Shown in pieces: positions 46,524-55,824 of a DNA stretch of 64,000 nt (position 1 is its first letter; the number at the start of each line of letters is the position of its first letter). The DNA is taken from contig NZ_JAAIJQ010000002.1 of assembly GCF_010820565.1 (NCBI RefSeq), forward strand, positions 62,001 through 126,000. Direction: 5' to 3'. Both the position numbers and the translations under genes were made by a program. The notes under the pieces were generated by a model that searched no databases, had not been told where the DNA came from, and was given only the letters and a program-made list of their open reading frames with translations. The DNA comes from Thiorhodococcus minor. Lineage in GTDB: Bacteria > Pseudomonadota > Gammaproteobacteria > Chromatiales > Chromatiaceae.

Positions 46524-47269
46524 TGACGCTCAATCGCTCTCTGACGGGATACGCGGGGGCTGCCGATCGCCCGGCGCAGCTGGTTGCCGAGCACTCGGAT
46601 CTGGTGCGGCGCATCGCGCATCACATGGCGGCGCGGCTGCCGGCGTCGGTGCAAGTCGAAGATCTGGTCCAGGCCGGCATGATCGGACTCATCGAGGCGT
46701 CGCGTCAGTTCCAGCCAGGGCAGGGGGCGACCTTCTCGACCTATGCCGGCATTCGCATCCGCGGTGCCATGATCGACGAGCTGCGGCGCGCCGATTGGAC
46801 ACCGCGCTCGGTGCACCGCAATTCCCGCCGCATCAGCGAGGCCATGCAGGAGGTCGAGGCGCGCGAGGGGCGCGCGGCGAGCGATCGCGAAATTGCGGAC
46901 GAGCTCAAAGTCTCGTTGGACGATTACTATGGCATGCTTAAGGACTCCGCGAGCTGCCAGATCCTCGGACTGGACGAGCTGTTCGGCGAGGATTCCGATC
47001 CGGACCGCCTCTTGCCGGGCGACAGTGCGTCGCCGACCGAGGCGATCGAGCAGGACCAATTTCGGCAGGCCCTGGCGGAGGCTCTGGGGAGTCTGCCCGA
47101 GCGCGAGCGTCTGGTGCTGGCGCTTTACTACGATGAAGAGCTGAACTTGCGCGAGATCGGGGCCGTCCTGGAGATCACCGAATCCCGCGTGAGCCAGATA
47201 CGCAGCCAGGCCATGCACCGGCTGCGGGCGCGGCTGAGCGAATGGACTCAGACCGAGGCTGGCTCATGA
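46523..47269 (+). CDS. fliA: RNA polymerase sigma-28 factor FliA
   Basis: The 248-residue sigma factor has regions 2 ([40 protein letters not shown]), 3 ([18 protein letters not shown]) and 4 ([45 protein letters not shown]) intact. The start at 46523 is coupled to flhG. It directs late flagellar and chemotaxis genes; its anti-sigma FlgM is encoded at 59617-59922. Confidence 0.97.
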   Translation: MTLNRSLTGYAGAADRPAQLVAEHSDLVRRIAHHMAARLPASVQVEDLVQAGMIGLIEASRQFQPGQGATFSTYAGIRIRGAMIDELRRADWTPRSVHRNSRRISEAMQEVEAREGRAASDREIADELKVSLDDYYGMLKDSASCQILGLDELFGEDSDPDRLLPGDSASPTEAIEQDQFRQALAEALGSLPERERLVLALYYDEELNLREIGAVLEITESRVSQIRSQAMHRLRARLSEWTQTEAGS

Positions 47270-47303
47270 CCTTCAACTCGACAGCTGCTATTGGGAGCGT
47301 TTT

Positions 47304-47693
47304 GTGGACAAAGGTATGAAAATTCTCATCGTGGACGACTTCTCCACCATGAGACGCATCATCAAGAACCTGCTCCGCGAGCTGGGCTTCAACAACACCA
47401 TGGAGGCGGATGACGGCAGCACCGCGCTGCCCATGCTCAAGGGAGGGGGCTTCGACTTCCTCGTCACGGATTGGAACATGCCCAACATGGAGGGCATCGA
47501 GCTGCTCAAGGCGGTGCGTGCTGATCCCATGCTCAAGTCGCTGCCGGTGCTCATGGTCACGGCCGAGGCCAAGCGCGATCAGATCGTCGAGGCCGCCCAG
47601 GCCGGCGTGAACGGCTACATCGTCAAGCCTTTCACGGCGGAGACCTTGAAGGAGAAGATCGACAAGATCTTCGAGCGGCTCGACGCCCAATGA
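47304..47693 (+). CDS. cheY: Chemotaxis response regulator CheY
   Basis: The 129-residue single receiver has the phosphoryl site Asp in [13 protein letters not shown], with DD, Thr/Ser (VTAEA) and Lys (VKPF) residues intact. The GTG start at 47304 has GGGAG 6 bases upstream; an ATG at 47316 (MKILIVDD) is an alternative start used in many homologues. CheY-P binds the FliM N-terminus to reverse rotation. Confidence 0.97.
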   Translation: MDKGMKILIVDDFSTMRRIIKNLLRELGFNNTMEADDGSTALPMLKGGGFDFLVTDWNMPNMEGIELLKAVRADPMLKSLPVLMVTAEAKRDQIVEAAQAGVNGYIVKPFTAETLKEKIDKIFERLDAQ

Positions 47694-47867
47694 GCCCAGG
47701 CTCAATCGCCTAGCGCGCTTGCGCCCGGGGGGGGTTGGCGGAACGGCCAATCCCGAGTCACGGCTCGCGGATCCTGACGGCTTCCATCGACGGCGCATGA
47801 GTGTATACAGAAGTAGGCCTGGCGGCTTGAAGCCAGGATCACCACGAGTTTCGCCTAGGAACGATCG

Positions 47868-48632
47868 ATGGATAATGACGAACAACGCAAGACGTCGCAG
47901 CTGGATCTGGCGCGTCGCCTCGTCGCGCATCTCGAGGCTGGCGAGGAGGAGGCAGCGGACGAAGTCATTCGCGAGCTGCGCAATCCGTTCGAGCGCGAGC
48001 TCTTCGACGAGCTTGGCAAGCTCACGCGCGACCTCCATGAGGCCCTCAACAGCTTCCGCGGCGATTCCCGGCTGGTCGAGCTGACCCGCGACGAAATTCC
48101 GGACGCCAAAGAGCGCCTCAACTATGTGGTCTCCATGACCGAGCAGGCGACCCATCGTACGCTCAATGCCCTTGACGAGGGTATCCCGCTGCTCGAAACC
48201 CTGCACGACCGCTCGGCCGAGCTGACCGAGCGCTGGACGCGCTTTCGCAAGCGCGAGCTCTCGGTCGAGGAGTTCCGCGAGCTCACCGCGGAGCTGGACG
48301 ACTTCTTCGTGGCCAGCGGTCAGGAGACCGAGCGGGTCAAGACGCTCATGTCCGAGATCATGATGGCGCAGGACTTCCAGGATCTGACCGGGCAGATCAT
48401 CCGCCGCGTCATCAAGCTCGTGCAGGAGGTCGAGGAGAACCTGGTCGGTCTGATTCGGCTTTCGAGCTCGCGGATGGAGCCTGGCAAGGCCGCCAAGGCC
48501 GCGGAAGAGGTGCCTGTGGTCGAAGAGAGCAAGGGGCATGGTCCCGTCGTGCCGAACACGCAGGACGCGGGCGCCGATATCGTCAGTGGTCAGGACGACG
48601 TGGATGCGCTGCTCTCCAGCCTGGGCTTTTGA
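47868..48632 (+). CDS. cheZ: CheY-P phosphatase CheZ
   Basis: The 254-residue protein has a long helical hairpin and a catalytic segment MAQDFQDLTGQIIRRVI with the phosphatase Gln. The extreme C-terminus (QDDVDALLSSLGF) is the CheY-binding peptide and resembles the FliM N-terminus. AGGAACG precedes the ATG. A 174-bp gap separates it from cheY. Confidence 0.95.
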   Translation: MDNDEQRKTSQLDLARRLVAHLEAGEEEAADEVIRELRNPFERELFDELGKLTRDLHEALNSFRGDSRLVELTRDEIPDAKERLNYVVSMTEQATHRTLNALDEGIPLLETLHDRSAELTERWTRFRKRELSVEEFRELTAELDDFFVASGQETERVKTLMSEIMMAQDFQDLTGQIIRRVIKLVQEVEENLVGLIRLSSSRMEPGKAAKAAEEVPVVEESKGHGPVVPNTQDAGADIVSGQDDVDALLSSLGF

Positions 48633-48760
48633 GCAAGCGTCGGCCGACCCGCTCACGGCTGATGAGCGCGGCTTGGAATCAATCGCGTAGCAGCGCTGTA
48701 TCCCGCTTTCCGCGGGGAATCAGTGCGTCCATCGCTCGCTGACATCTGAGGTGGTCAAGC

Positions 48761-50857
48761 ATGGCAATCGATCCCAATGACGAGATCCTCCAAGACTTTC
48801 TCGTCGAGGCCGGGGAGCTTCTCGAGGGGCTCAACGAGCAGCTGATCGACCTCGAGCAGAATCCCGAGGATCGGGACCTGTTGAATGCCGTTTTCCGCAG
48901 CTTCCACACCATCAAGGGCGGCGCGGGCTTTCTCAATCTGAACGCCTTGGTGATCGTCTGCCATCATGCCGAGGACGTTTTCAATCTACTGCGCAATGGC
49001 GAGCGCAAGATCAGCTCCTACCTCATGGACACGGTGCTGCGGGTGCTGGATGTCCTCAATGTGATGTTCGGCGAGCTGCAATCCGGAAACGAGCCGACGC
49101 CGGCGCCGGATGAGCTGGTCCAGGCATTGGCGCGGCTGGCATCCGATGAGCCCTCGCCCGAGATGGCTCCCGAGCCGCCCGCAAGCCTGGCGGAGCCCCC
49201 CAGCCCAGCCTTCGAGCCGGAGGCGAAAGCCGCGAGCGCCCCCGCGGGGGCCGAGCAGGCTGACGCAGGCGCCGAAGCAGGTGGCGGCGATGAGATTACC
49301 CAGGAAGAGTTCGAAGCCTTGCTGGATGCGCTCGGCGGCCCAGGCGGTCAGGCCGCCCCGGCCGAGGCGCCCCCTCCAGCGCAGACGCAGCCCGCGGCCG
49401 AGGCGAGCGGCGGTGGTGACGAGCTCATTAGCGACGACGAGTTCGAGGCCCTGCTGGATCAGCTGCACGGCGGCGGAGCGCCGAGCGCGGTCGAGGCAAA
49501 GGCCGATGGCGGTGCTCCCGAGCCGGCGGCGAGCCCTGATGCGTCGAAGGCGAGCGAAACAGCGACCGTGCCGAGCGCGCCGAAGGCTGCGCCTGGCGCC
49601 GCGGCAGGTGGTGCCGCGAAGGCACAGCGCATGCCAGCGGGCGAGTCGTCGGTGCGCGTGGATACGCAGCGGCTCGATGAGATCATGAATCTGGTCGGCG
49701 AGCTGGTGCTGGTGCGCAATCGCATGACCATGCTGCGCTCACGTACCGAGGACGACGAGATCGGCAAGGCGATCGGCTCGCTGGCGCTGGTCACCTCGGA
49801 TCTCCAGACGGCCGTGATGAAGACCCGGATGCAGCCGATCAAGAAGGTGTTCAGCCGCTTCCCGCGCGTGGTGCGCGACCTGGCCCGCAATCTGGGCAAA
49901 GAGATCGAGCTGGAGACCTACGGCGAAGAGACGGACCTGGACAAGAATCTGGTCGAGGCGCTGGCGGATCCGCTGGTGCACCTGATCCGCAACGCCGTGG
50001 ATCACGGCGTCGAGATGCCCGACGTGCGCGAGGCCAACGGCAAGCCGCGCAAGGGGACGGTCGTGCTAGGCGCGGCGCAGGAAGGCGACCACATCTCGCT
50101 GGTGATCCAGGACGACGGGCGCGGCATGGATCCGGAGAAGCTGCGCACCAAGGCGGTCGAGAAGGGCCTGATGGAGCCCTCGATGGCCGAGCGGCTGTCG
50201 CATCGCGAGTGCTTCGATCTCATTTTCATGGCGGGGCTGTCGACCAAGGAGGAGATCTCGGACGTCTCCGGCCGCGGGGTCGGGATGGACGTGGTCAAGA
50301 CACGCATCACCCAGCTGAACGGCTCGATCGAGATCGACTCCGAGCTGGGGGTCGGGACCAAGCTCAGCGTCAAGCTGCCGCTCACCCTCGCCATCCTGCC
50401 GGCGCTCATGGTGATCCTGGACGGGCGACGCTTTGCGATCCCGCTGGCGTCCGTATCGGAGATCCTGGACCTGGACCTCACTGGCACGCATTTCGTCGAC
50501 GACCAGGAGGTTGTCATGGTGCGCAGCCACGCGCTGCCACTCTATTATGCCTCGCGCTGGCTCTACCCGGGCCGGCTGATCGAGCCGAAGCAGGATGCGC
50601 ACGTAGTGGTCGTCAAGGTGGCGCAGCGCAAGGTGGGCATCGTGGTCGATGGCCTGGTCGGCCAGGAGGAAGTGGTCATCAAGCCGCTGGGCTTCGGGCT
50701 GCACGGTCTGGCCGGTTTGGCGGGCGCGACCATCACGGGCGACGGCGGCATCGCGCTCATCATCGACGTGCCGGCCCTGGTCAAGCTGATGGGCAGCCCC
50801 GGATTCGGTGGCCGCGCGGCGCGCGCAGCTCAGCCCGTCGCCGAGGCGGATGCCTGA
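48761..50857 (+). CDS. cheA: Chemotaxis histidine kinase CheA
   Basis: The 698-residue protein has an Hpt domain with His49 ([12 protein letters not shown]) and a long Ala/Pro linker (about 110-290). Dimerisation, catalytic (N-box [12 protein letters not shown] boxes [18 protein letters not shown]) and CheW-like P5 domains follow. A recognisable folded P2 (CheY-binding) domain is absent. Instead the linker holds two similar peptides, [17 protein letters not shown] (177-193) and [17 protein letters not shown] (221-237), which resemble the CheY-binding ends of CheZ and FliM. It starts the cheA-cheB-motCD run. Confidence 0.96.
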   Translation: MAIDPNDEILQDFLVEAGELLEGLNEQLIDLEQNPEDRDLLNAVFRSFHTIKGGAGFLNLNALVIVCHHAEDVFNLLRNGERKISSYLMDTVLRVLDVLNVMFGELQSGNEPTPAPDELVQALARLASDEPSPEMAPEPPASLAEPPSPAFEPEAKAASAPAGAEQADAGAEAGGGDEITQEEFEALLDALGGPGGQAAPAEAPPPAQTQPAAEASGGGDELISDDEFEALLDQLHGGGAPSAVEAKADGGAPEPAASPDASKASETATVPSAPKAAPGAAAGGAAKAQRMPAGESSVRVDTQRLDEIMNLVGELVLVRNRMTMLRSRTEDDEIGKAIGSLALVTSDLQTAVMKTRMQPIKKVFSRFPRVVRDLARNLGKEIELETYGEETDLDKNLVEALADPLVHLIRNAVDHGVEMPDVREANGKPRKGTVVLGAAQEGDHISLVIQDDGRGMDPEKLRTKAVEKGLMEPSMAERLSHRECFDLIFMAGLSTKEEISDVSGRGVGMDVVKTRITQLNGSIEIDSELGVGTKLSVKLPLTLAILPALMVILDGRRFAIPLASVSEILDLDLTGTHFVDDQEVVMVRSHALPLYYASRWLYPGRLIEPKQDAHVVVVKVAQRKVGIVVDGLVGQEEVVIKPLGFGLHGLAGLAGATITGDGGIALIIDVPALVKLMGSPGFGGRAARAAQPVAEADA

Positions 50858-51944
50858 CGCCATGGCCTTGCGCGTCGTAGTTGTCGATGATTCCGGCTTC
50901 TTCCGGCGTCGTATCGTCGAGATCCTGAGCGCGGACATCGGCATCGAGGTCGTGGGCACGGCGGCGAACGGGCAAGAGGCGATCGAGGTCGTCAAGCGTC
51001 TGAATCCGGATGTCGTCACCATGGATATCGAAATGCCGGTCATGGACGGCATCACCGCGGTGCGGCGCATCATGGCCGAGTCCCCGCGGCCGATTCTCAT
51101 GTTCTCGACGCTGACCACGGAGGGCGCCAAGGCGACGCTCGATGCCTTGGATGCCGGCGCGATGGACTTCCTGCCCAAGCGCTTCAGCGACATGGCGAAG
51201 GATGAGGATTCCGCGAAGATTCTGCTGCGCCGCCGCGTTCGCGCGCTCGGGCGGACGAGAGTGCAGCGCCATGCCCCCGCGCCTCAGGTCGAGCGCGGTC
51301 CGGGCAGCGACACCAAGACGCCACGGCCGGCTGCCCAGGCCGTGCGCTTGGCTCCCAAGAGCGGCACGCCGGTGCGCTCCCTGCGCGCCGTCCTCATCGG
51401 GACCTCGACCGGTGGCCCGGTCGCCTTGCAGGAAGTGCTCAAGGTGCTGCCCAAGGAGTTTCCGCTGCCGATCGTGCTCATCCAGCACATGCCCGCCAGC
51501 TTCACCCCGGCCTTTGCCGAGCGTTTGAACGGTCTCTGTCGGATCGCGGTCAAGGAGGCGGCCGATGGTGACGAGCTCAAGCCGGGCTGGGCCTATCTCG
51601 CACCCGGCGGGCAGCAGCTCGTGCTCGCGGGCGGCGCTCAGGCGCGGATCCGCATCGAAGGCAGCCCGCCAGGCACCATCTATAAGCCGAGCGTCGACAT
51701 GACCTTCAGCTCCGCCGTCGGGGCGTTGCGTGCTCAGGTGCTCGCTGTGGTGCTGACCGGGATGGGTGCCGACGGCCGCGACGGCGCCCGCGCCCTGAAG
51801 GCGCAGGGTGCGCACGTCTGGGCGCAAGATGCCGCCAGCTCTGTCGTTTTTGGGATGCCTGCCGCAGTGATCGAGGCGGGAATCGCCGATCATGTCTTTG
51901 CGCTGAAGGAGGTCGGACCGGCTTTGGTCAAAGAGCTTTGCTGA
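50850..51944 (+). CDS. cheB: Receptor methylesterase CheB
   Basis: The protein is 364 residues from the ATG at 50850; an ATG at 50862 is equally possible. A receiver domain with Asp in [13 protein letters not shown] is joined by a basic linker to the methylesterase domain. The Ser ([11 protein letters not shown]), His (IQHMPASFT) and Asp ([10 protein letters not shown]) residues are intact. It removes receptor methyl groups for adaptation, opposite to CheR. The start overlaps the cheA stop by 8 bases. Confidence 0.95.
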   Translation: MPDAMALRVVVVDDSGFFRRRIVEILSADIGIEVVGTAANGQEAIEVVKRLNPDVVTMDIEMPVMDGITAVRRIMAESPRPILMFSTLTTEGAKATLDALDAGAMDFLPKRFSDMAKDEDSAKILLRRRVRALGRTRVQRHAPAPQVERGPGSDTKTPRPAAQAVRLAPKSGTPVRSLRAVLIGTSTGGPVALQEVLKVLPKEFPLPIVLIQHMPASFTPAFAERLNGLCRIAVKEAADGDELKPGWAYLAPGGQQLVLAGGAQARIRIEGSPPGTIYKPSVDMTFSSAVGALRAQVLAVVLTGMGADGRDGARALKAQGAHVWAQDAASSVVFGMPAAVIEAGIADHVFALKEVGPALVKELC

Positions 51945-51945
51945 A

Positions 51946-52689
51946 ATGGATGTCCTGAGCATCGTCGGAATCCTTCTTGGCCTGGTCGCCATCCTGGGCG
52001 GCGCCTTGGCCAAGGGCAGCTCGCTCGAGGCCCTTTGGAACCTGGCCGCCTTTCTCATCGTGGTGGTTGGCACGATGGGTGCTGCTTTGGTTCAAGCGCG
52101 GACGCCGGTCTTTCTTCGCGGCCTGAAGATCTTTCCCTGGGTCTTCATGCCGCCGCGTCTCGACGTGGAAGACATGATCGAGCGGCTTGTCGAGTGGTCT
52201 CACCTCTCGCGCAAGGAAGGCCTGCTGGGACTCGAGACCATCTCCGACGAAGAGCCGGACCCTTTCGTGCGCAAGGGCCTGCAGCTCCTGGTCGACGGCG
52301 CGGAGCCGCAGGCGCTGCGGCAGATCCTGGAGGCCGACCTGGACAACCGCGAGCTATTCGATCTGCAGGGCGCCAAGGTATTCGAGAGCATGGGCATCTA
52401 CTCCCCGACGCTGGGCATCATCGGGGCCGTCATGGGCCTCATGGCGGTGATGCAGAACCTGGCCGACCCGGCGAAGCTGGGCCATGGCATCGCCGCAGCC
52501 TTCGTCGCGACCATCTACGGGGTTGGCATGGCAAATCTCTTCTTTCTCCCCGTTGCGAACAAGCTGAAGGGCGTGATTCAAGCCCGCGTCAACTACGAGA
52601 CCATGCTCCTCGAGGGACTGATCTCCATTGCCGAAGGCGAGAACCCGCGCAATATCGAGAACAAGCTGTCCGGCTTCATCCAGGATTGA
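51946..52689 (+). CDS. motC: Second flagellar stator subunit MotC
   Basis: The 247-residue MotA-family protein has four membrane helices and a cytoplasmic loop with charged FliG-contact residues (RKEGLLGLETISDEEPDPFVRKGLQLLVDG). Helix motifs SPTLGIIGAVMGLMAVMQ and TIYGVGMANLFFLPVANK are typical. It follows cheB directly and pairs with MotD. In Pseudomonas MotCD is the stator used at high load and in swarming (established for that genus). Confidence 0.92.
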   Translation: MDVLSIVGILLGLVAILGGALAKGSSLEALWNLAAFLIVVVGTMGAALVQARTPVFLRGLKIFPWVFMPPRLDVEDMIERLVEWSHLSRKEGLLGLETISDEEPDPFVRKGLQLLVDGAEPQALRQILEADLDNRELFDLQGAKVFESMGIYSPTLGIIGAVMGLMAVMQNLADPAKLGHGIAAAFVATIYGVGMANLFFLPVANKLKGVIQARVNYETMLLEGLISIAEGENPRNIENKLSGFIQD

Positions 52690-52698
52690 TGTTTAGGC

Positions 52699-53619
52699 AT
52701 GGCACGCAAGAAGCGGCATGAGGAGCACACCAATCACGAGGCTTGGGCCATTCCCTATGGCGACCTCGTGACCCTGCTCATGGCCTTCTTCGTCGTCATG
52801 TATGCCGTCTCCGTCGTGGATGCGGGCAAGTATCGGGTGCTGTCCAATTCGTTGGTCGAGGCCTTCGGCGCCAGGGTTCCCGTTGAGCCGATCCAGATCG
52901 GCGAGCCGAGCCTGGCGCTCAATCTCCTCAGCGACGACGTGCATCGGTCCCTGGCGGCGGTGGAGCTCCAAAGCGGCGGCGCCTCCGCGGGCGACGAGCA
53001 GGACAAGCCGGTCGAGCCGCTGTCGCCGACGGACGTTGCCATGGAGTCCGTGCTGGACGCGGCGAGCGACGACAACCGCGATCACATTCTCCGAGAGATC
53101 AAAGAGATGTCGGAGGAGGTCGAAGCGGCGATGGAGCCGCTGATGGAGAACGGCGATATCCAGGTCACGCGCAAGCCCTATTGGCTCGAGATCAATATCA
53201 ACACCAAGCTGCTGTTCTCCAGCGGCTCGGCGACGCTGGAGGGTGCGGCGCGTCCGGCCCTGGCGGACGTTGCGCGCATCCTCTCCAAGCGTGACGTTCG
53301 TATCCACGTCGAAGGCCACACGGACAATCTGCCGATCCGCAACACCATCTATCCGTCGAATTGGGAGCTGTCCTCGGGGCGCGCGGCCACCGTGGTCAAT
53401 CTGTTCGCGCAGAATGGGGTCGATCCTGGGCACATGGTCGCCATCGGCTACGGCGAGTTCAAGCCGCTGGCATCCAATGCAACCGAGACCGGGCGTGGCC
53501 AGAACCGGCGTGTCGAGGTGATCGTGCTGCCGCAAGTGACAGGGTCGCGGGTGCGGTCGGACGATGGACCAGAGCGTCTCAGGACAGACTACGAGGCCGA
53601 GCTCGGGCAGCTGCAGTAG
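52699..53619 (+). CDS. motD: Second flagellar stator subunit MotD
   Basis: The 306-residue MotB-family protein has a basic N-terminus, a membrane helix with the conserved Asp (WAIPYGDLVTLLMAFFVVMYAVSVVD) and a C-terminal OmpA-like domain (IHVEGHTDNLPI, NWELSSGRAATVVNLF, GRGQNRRVEVIV). It is the peptidoglycan-anchored partner of MotC. The start is 9 bp after motC. Unlike Pseudomonas loci, no parA/parC/cheW-like pair follows; a normal cheW starts 110 bp on. Confidence 0.92.
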   Translation: MARKKRHEEHTNHEAWAIPYGDLVTLLMAFFVVMYAVSVVDAGKYRVLSNSLVEAFGARVPVEPIQIGEPSLALNLLSDDVHRSLAAVELQSGGASAGDEQDKPVEPLSPTDVAMESVLDAASDDNRDHILREIKEMSEEVEAAMEPLMENGDIQVTRKPYWLEININTKLLFSSGSATLEGAARPALADVARILSKRDVRIHVEGHTDNLPIRNTIYPSNWELSSGRAATVVNLFAQNGVDPGHMVAIGYGEFKPLASNATETGRGQNRRVEVIVLPQVTGSRVRSDDGPERLRTDYEAELGQLQ

Positions 53620-53729
53620 GGAATTCGCGGGCCAAGGCCCGCACTTCAGTCATTGAGTGGATGCGCGGCTTCTCGGGCGCGCGTCCCGCCAAGGGCACAT
53701 AGCCTTTCACATCGATCTGTGAGGACACC

Positions 53730-54212
53730 ATGACCACACAAGAGGCACAGGATACCAATCGAGGCACCTCGTCCGCCTATGTGACCTTCAGCCTGGCCGA
53801 CGAGACCTATGCCATCGACGTCCTGCAGGTGCAGGAGGTCCTGAAGATGACGGAGATCGCTCCGGTGCCGGGCGTTCCCGACTACATCTTGGGTATCATC
53901 AACCTGCGCGGTGACGTGGTGACCGTCATCGACGGGCGTCGGCGCATGTCGCTGCCCTCGCGCGAGCCGGACGACGCCTCCAGGATCGTGGTCATCGACG
54001 CCGGGCAGCAGAATGTGGGGATCCTCGTCGACTCTGTCGCCGAAGTCGTGCAGATCTCGCCGGACGCCGTGGATCCGGCCCCGGCCGTCGGCAACGACCA
54101 GACGAGCCGTTTCATTCTTGGCGTCACTAGCACGGATGAGGGGCTGACGATCTTGATCGATCTGAATAAGCTACTGTCCGATGAGGAGTGGGCGGCGCTC
54201 CGCGACATCTAG
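53730..54212 (+). CDS. cheW: Chemotaxis coupling protein CheW
   Basis: The 160-residue protein is a complete CheW SH3-like fold (YVTFSLADETYAIDVLQVQEVLKMTEIAPVPGVPDYILGIINLRGDVVTVIDGR). It couples receptors to CheA in arrays. The ATG at 53730 has GAGGACACC upstream. It follows motD in the same direction. Confidence 0.95.
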   Translation: MTTQEAQDTNRGTSSAYVTFSLADETYAIDVLQVQEVLKMTEIAPVPGVPDYILGIINLRGDVVTVIDGRRRMSLPSREPDDASRIVVIDAGQQNVGILVDSVAEVVQISPDAVDPAPAVGNDQTSRFILGVTSTDEGLTILIDLNKLLSDEEWAALRDI

Positions 54213-54299
54213 CCCGAGCTCGAGGGCTCGATCGGCTCGACGCGAGGCGCTGCCGAGCGACTTGGCACTGACTGGGCACGCGAGGTCCAGGAGGAGTCC

Positions 54300-54704
54300 A
54301 TGAGTGAGCCGATCAAGAATCTGCCCCCAGTGCATGCGCAGACGCCATCCCGGGCGCTTGCCGAAGAGCAAGAGCGCGCCTTGGATCATCAGCGAACCTG
54401 GGTGGTGCGCCGAGGGCAACAGCAGGAAGAGCGCCGTCAAGGCGAGCGGCGCAAGGGTGAGCGCCGTCAGAAGGAGAGACGGGCGGACGAGCGACGTTCG
54501 GAAGACCGTCGCCAAGGCGGCCGCTTGTCGGATGATCGCCGTACGCTGGATCGCAGAAAGGGCGATCGGCGCGGGGATGATCGCCGTGCGGGAGACCGGC
54601 GCGCGTCATCCGGGCAATCCACGCTCAAGCCCAAGCCAGGTGCGTCGCTCAAGTCCAAGTCTGGCGGGAAACGGCGTCGCGGTATCATCGATGACTATGC
54701 CTGA
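54300..54704 (+). CDS. Arginine-rich repeat protein of unknown function
   Basis: The 134-residue protein consists largely of irregular ERR/DRR repeats (RQGERRKGERRQKERRADERR, SEDRRQGGRLSDDRRTLDRRKGDRRGDDRRAGDRR) from about residue 39 to 100, with a basic C-terminus. No signal peptide or membrane helix is visible. The high charge suggests a helical or disordered linker, possibly nucleic-acid or membrane-surface binding; I infer no specific function. AGGAGGAG precedes the ATG at 54300. It is between cheW and the DUF2802 gene. Confidence 0.6.
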   Translation: MSEPIKNLPPVHAQTPSRALAEEQERALDHQRTWVVRRGQQQEERRQGERRKGERRQKERRADERRSEDRRQGGRLSDDRRTLDRRKGDRRGDDRRAGDRRASSGQSTLKPKPGASLKSKSGGKRRRGIIDDYA

Positions 54705-54749
54705 GGCGCGCGCGCTGTCGCACCATCGGCCTCCAGCGGGCGCGCCATC

Positions 54750-55211
54750 ATGACCACGGATGCCTTTCTCAGCCGGGTCGTGCTCGATCCGCTTTGGATT
54801 GCCTTCATCCTACTCTCCCTGGTGCTTTTCGGGACCATCTTGGTGATGGCGCGCGCCTTGCGCTCGAATGCGAGGCTGAGGTCGGAGCTGAAAGAGATCC
54901 GCAGCGAGCAGCAGCGCCAGAGCACTTCGCTGCTTGCTCTGTACGGTGCCATGAAGGTGATTGCCGAAGACGTCATCAAGCATGGACAGCTTCAGGGCAA
55001 TGTCGCGCGTGCGCTCGAGCGCCTTGCGGATCAGCAGAGCGAGCTGCGTCTGCGCGACGTGGAGGAGGGCCTCTACAGCCAGGCCATCGCGCTGATCCGC
55101 CAAGGTAAGCGCCGTGACGAAGTCAAGAAGCTCTGCGCCCTGACCCAGTCGGAGGTCGATCTGCTCTTCAGTCTCCATGGTCGAGGCGGCGGATCCCAGC
55201 CTCGGGACTGA
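54750..55211 (+). CDS. DUF2802 membrane-anchored protein
   Basis: The 153-residue protein has one N-terminal membrane helix (LWIAFILLSLVLFGTILVMARAL), a coiled-coil middle and a C-terminal DUF2802 domain (SQAIALIRQGKRRDEVKKLCALTQSEVDLLFSLHG), which resembles a helix-turn-helix-like motif. DUF2802 genes are common at the end of Pseudomonas-type che clusters; the function is unknown. Its last 44 bases overlap the opposite-strand flhB-like gene. Confidence 0.78.
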   Translation: MTTDAFLSRVVLDPLWIAFILLSLVLFGTILVMARALRSNARLRSELKEIRSEQQRQSTSLLALYGAMKVIAEDVIKHGQLQGNVARALERLADQQSELRLRDVEEGLYSQAIALIRQGKRRDEVKKLCALTQSEVDLLFSLHGRGGGSQPRD

Positions 55212-55578
55212 GATCCACCGAGTCCGAGTCGGCCTCCTCCATCTCCTCTTCCGGACCGCTGTGAGATGTCCCCTCCTCATCGGCAGGAATGTATTCCTGC
55301 GGTCTTGGGTCGATTCCCTCGAGCGCGAAGACGAACGCCAGAATCTCGGCGACGGCCACATAGAGCTTGCGCGGAATCTCCTCGCCGACGGGGATTTGGG
55401 CGAGTGCCTCAACCAGGACCGGGTCTTGTTGGAGAGGAACGCCATGCTCCTCGGCGATCGCTAGGATCTGCTGGGCGGTGAGCCCCACGCCGGACGCCGT
55501 GATGCGCGGCGCCTGCTCTCCGTCCCAGTGCAGGGCGACCGCCTTGGCGCTGGGCGGCTGCTGTCCCCGATCGCTCAT
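55168..55578 (-). CDS. Free-standing FlhB C-terminal domain protein (FlhX-like)
   Basis: The 136-residue protein matches the FlhB cytoplasmic domain after the cleavage site: AVALHWDGEQAPRITASGVG, LTAQQILAIAEEHGVPLQQDPVLVEALAQIPVGEEIPRKLYVAVAEILAFVF. It has no membrane helices and no NPTH, then an acidic C-terminal tail. Such FlhB-like proteins are found in many proteobacteria and may substitute for the cleaved FlhB C-domain or tune FliK switching. It lies downstream of the second fliK on the same strand; convergent overlap with the DUF2802 gene. Confidence 0.8.
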   Translation of the reverse strand: MSDRGQQPPSAKAVALHWDGEQAPRITASGVGLTAQQILAIAEEHGVPLQQDPVLVEALAQIPVGEEIPRKLYVAVAEILAFVFALEGIDPRPQEYIPADEEGTSHSGPEEEMEEADSDSVDLSPEAGIRRLDHGD

Positions 55579-55590
55579 CGGAGATGCGGT

Positions 55591-55755
55591 CCAAGAATCC
55601 GCAGCCCGAACCGCAAAGGCGCGCAGAGCGCCAAGAAAACCAAAGGCTTGGCGGACGAGCGGCTTTCATCCGCTGGGTTGGCGAAAGCGCCTTCGTAACG
55701 CATTGAGATCCTTTGCGCTCTTTGTGCCCTTAGCGGTTCAACGGCTCTTTTCAGG
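55591..55755 (+). repeat. Interspersed repeat element, copy A
   Basis: A ~165-bp element with imperfect terminal inverted repeats (GAACCGCAAAGGCGC... at 55608; ...TTAGCGGTTCAACGG near the right end) and inner AACGCATTGA and AAAGGCTTGG landmarks. The same element occurs at 57561-57723 in the same orientation. No coding capacity is seen; no target duplication was found. Confidence 0.65.
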
Positions 55756-55777
55756 TGGCACGACTGAAATCAGCTCC

Positions 55778-55818
55778 AAAAAAGCTTCAAGCTGGTGGCT
55801 GGCTGCTGGTAGCTTTTT
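55778..55818 (-). repeat. Dispersed CCACCAGCAGCC repeat, copy 2 (possible terminator)
   Basis: Inverted relative to the copy at 13700. AAAAAGCT and AGCTTTTTT bracket a CCAGCAGCCAGCCACCAGCT core. On the minus strand, just after the fliK2 stop, this would give a stem with a U-run and could act as a terminator. Confidence 0.4.
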
Positions 55819-55824
55819 CAAACG

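Noticed and set aside
54263-54278. TGGCAC-TGACT-GGGCA resembling a sigma-54 promoter
   Set aside because: Spacing is exact but the predicted start falls inside the ribosome site, and a chance match is expected at this stringency.
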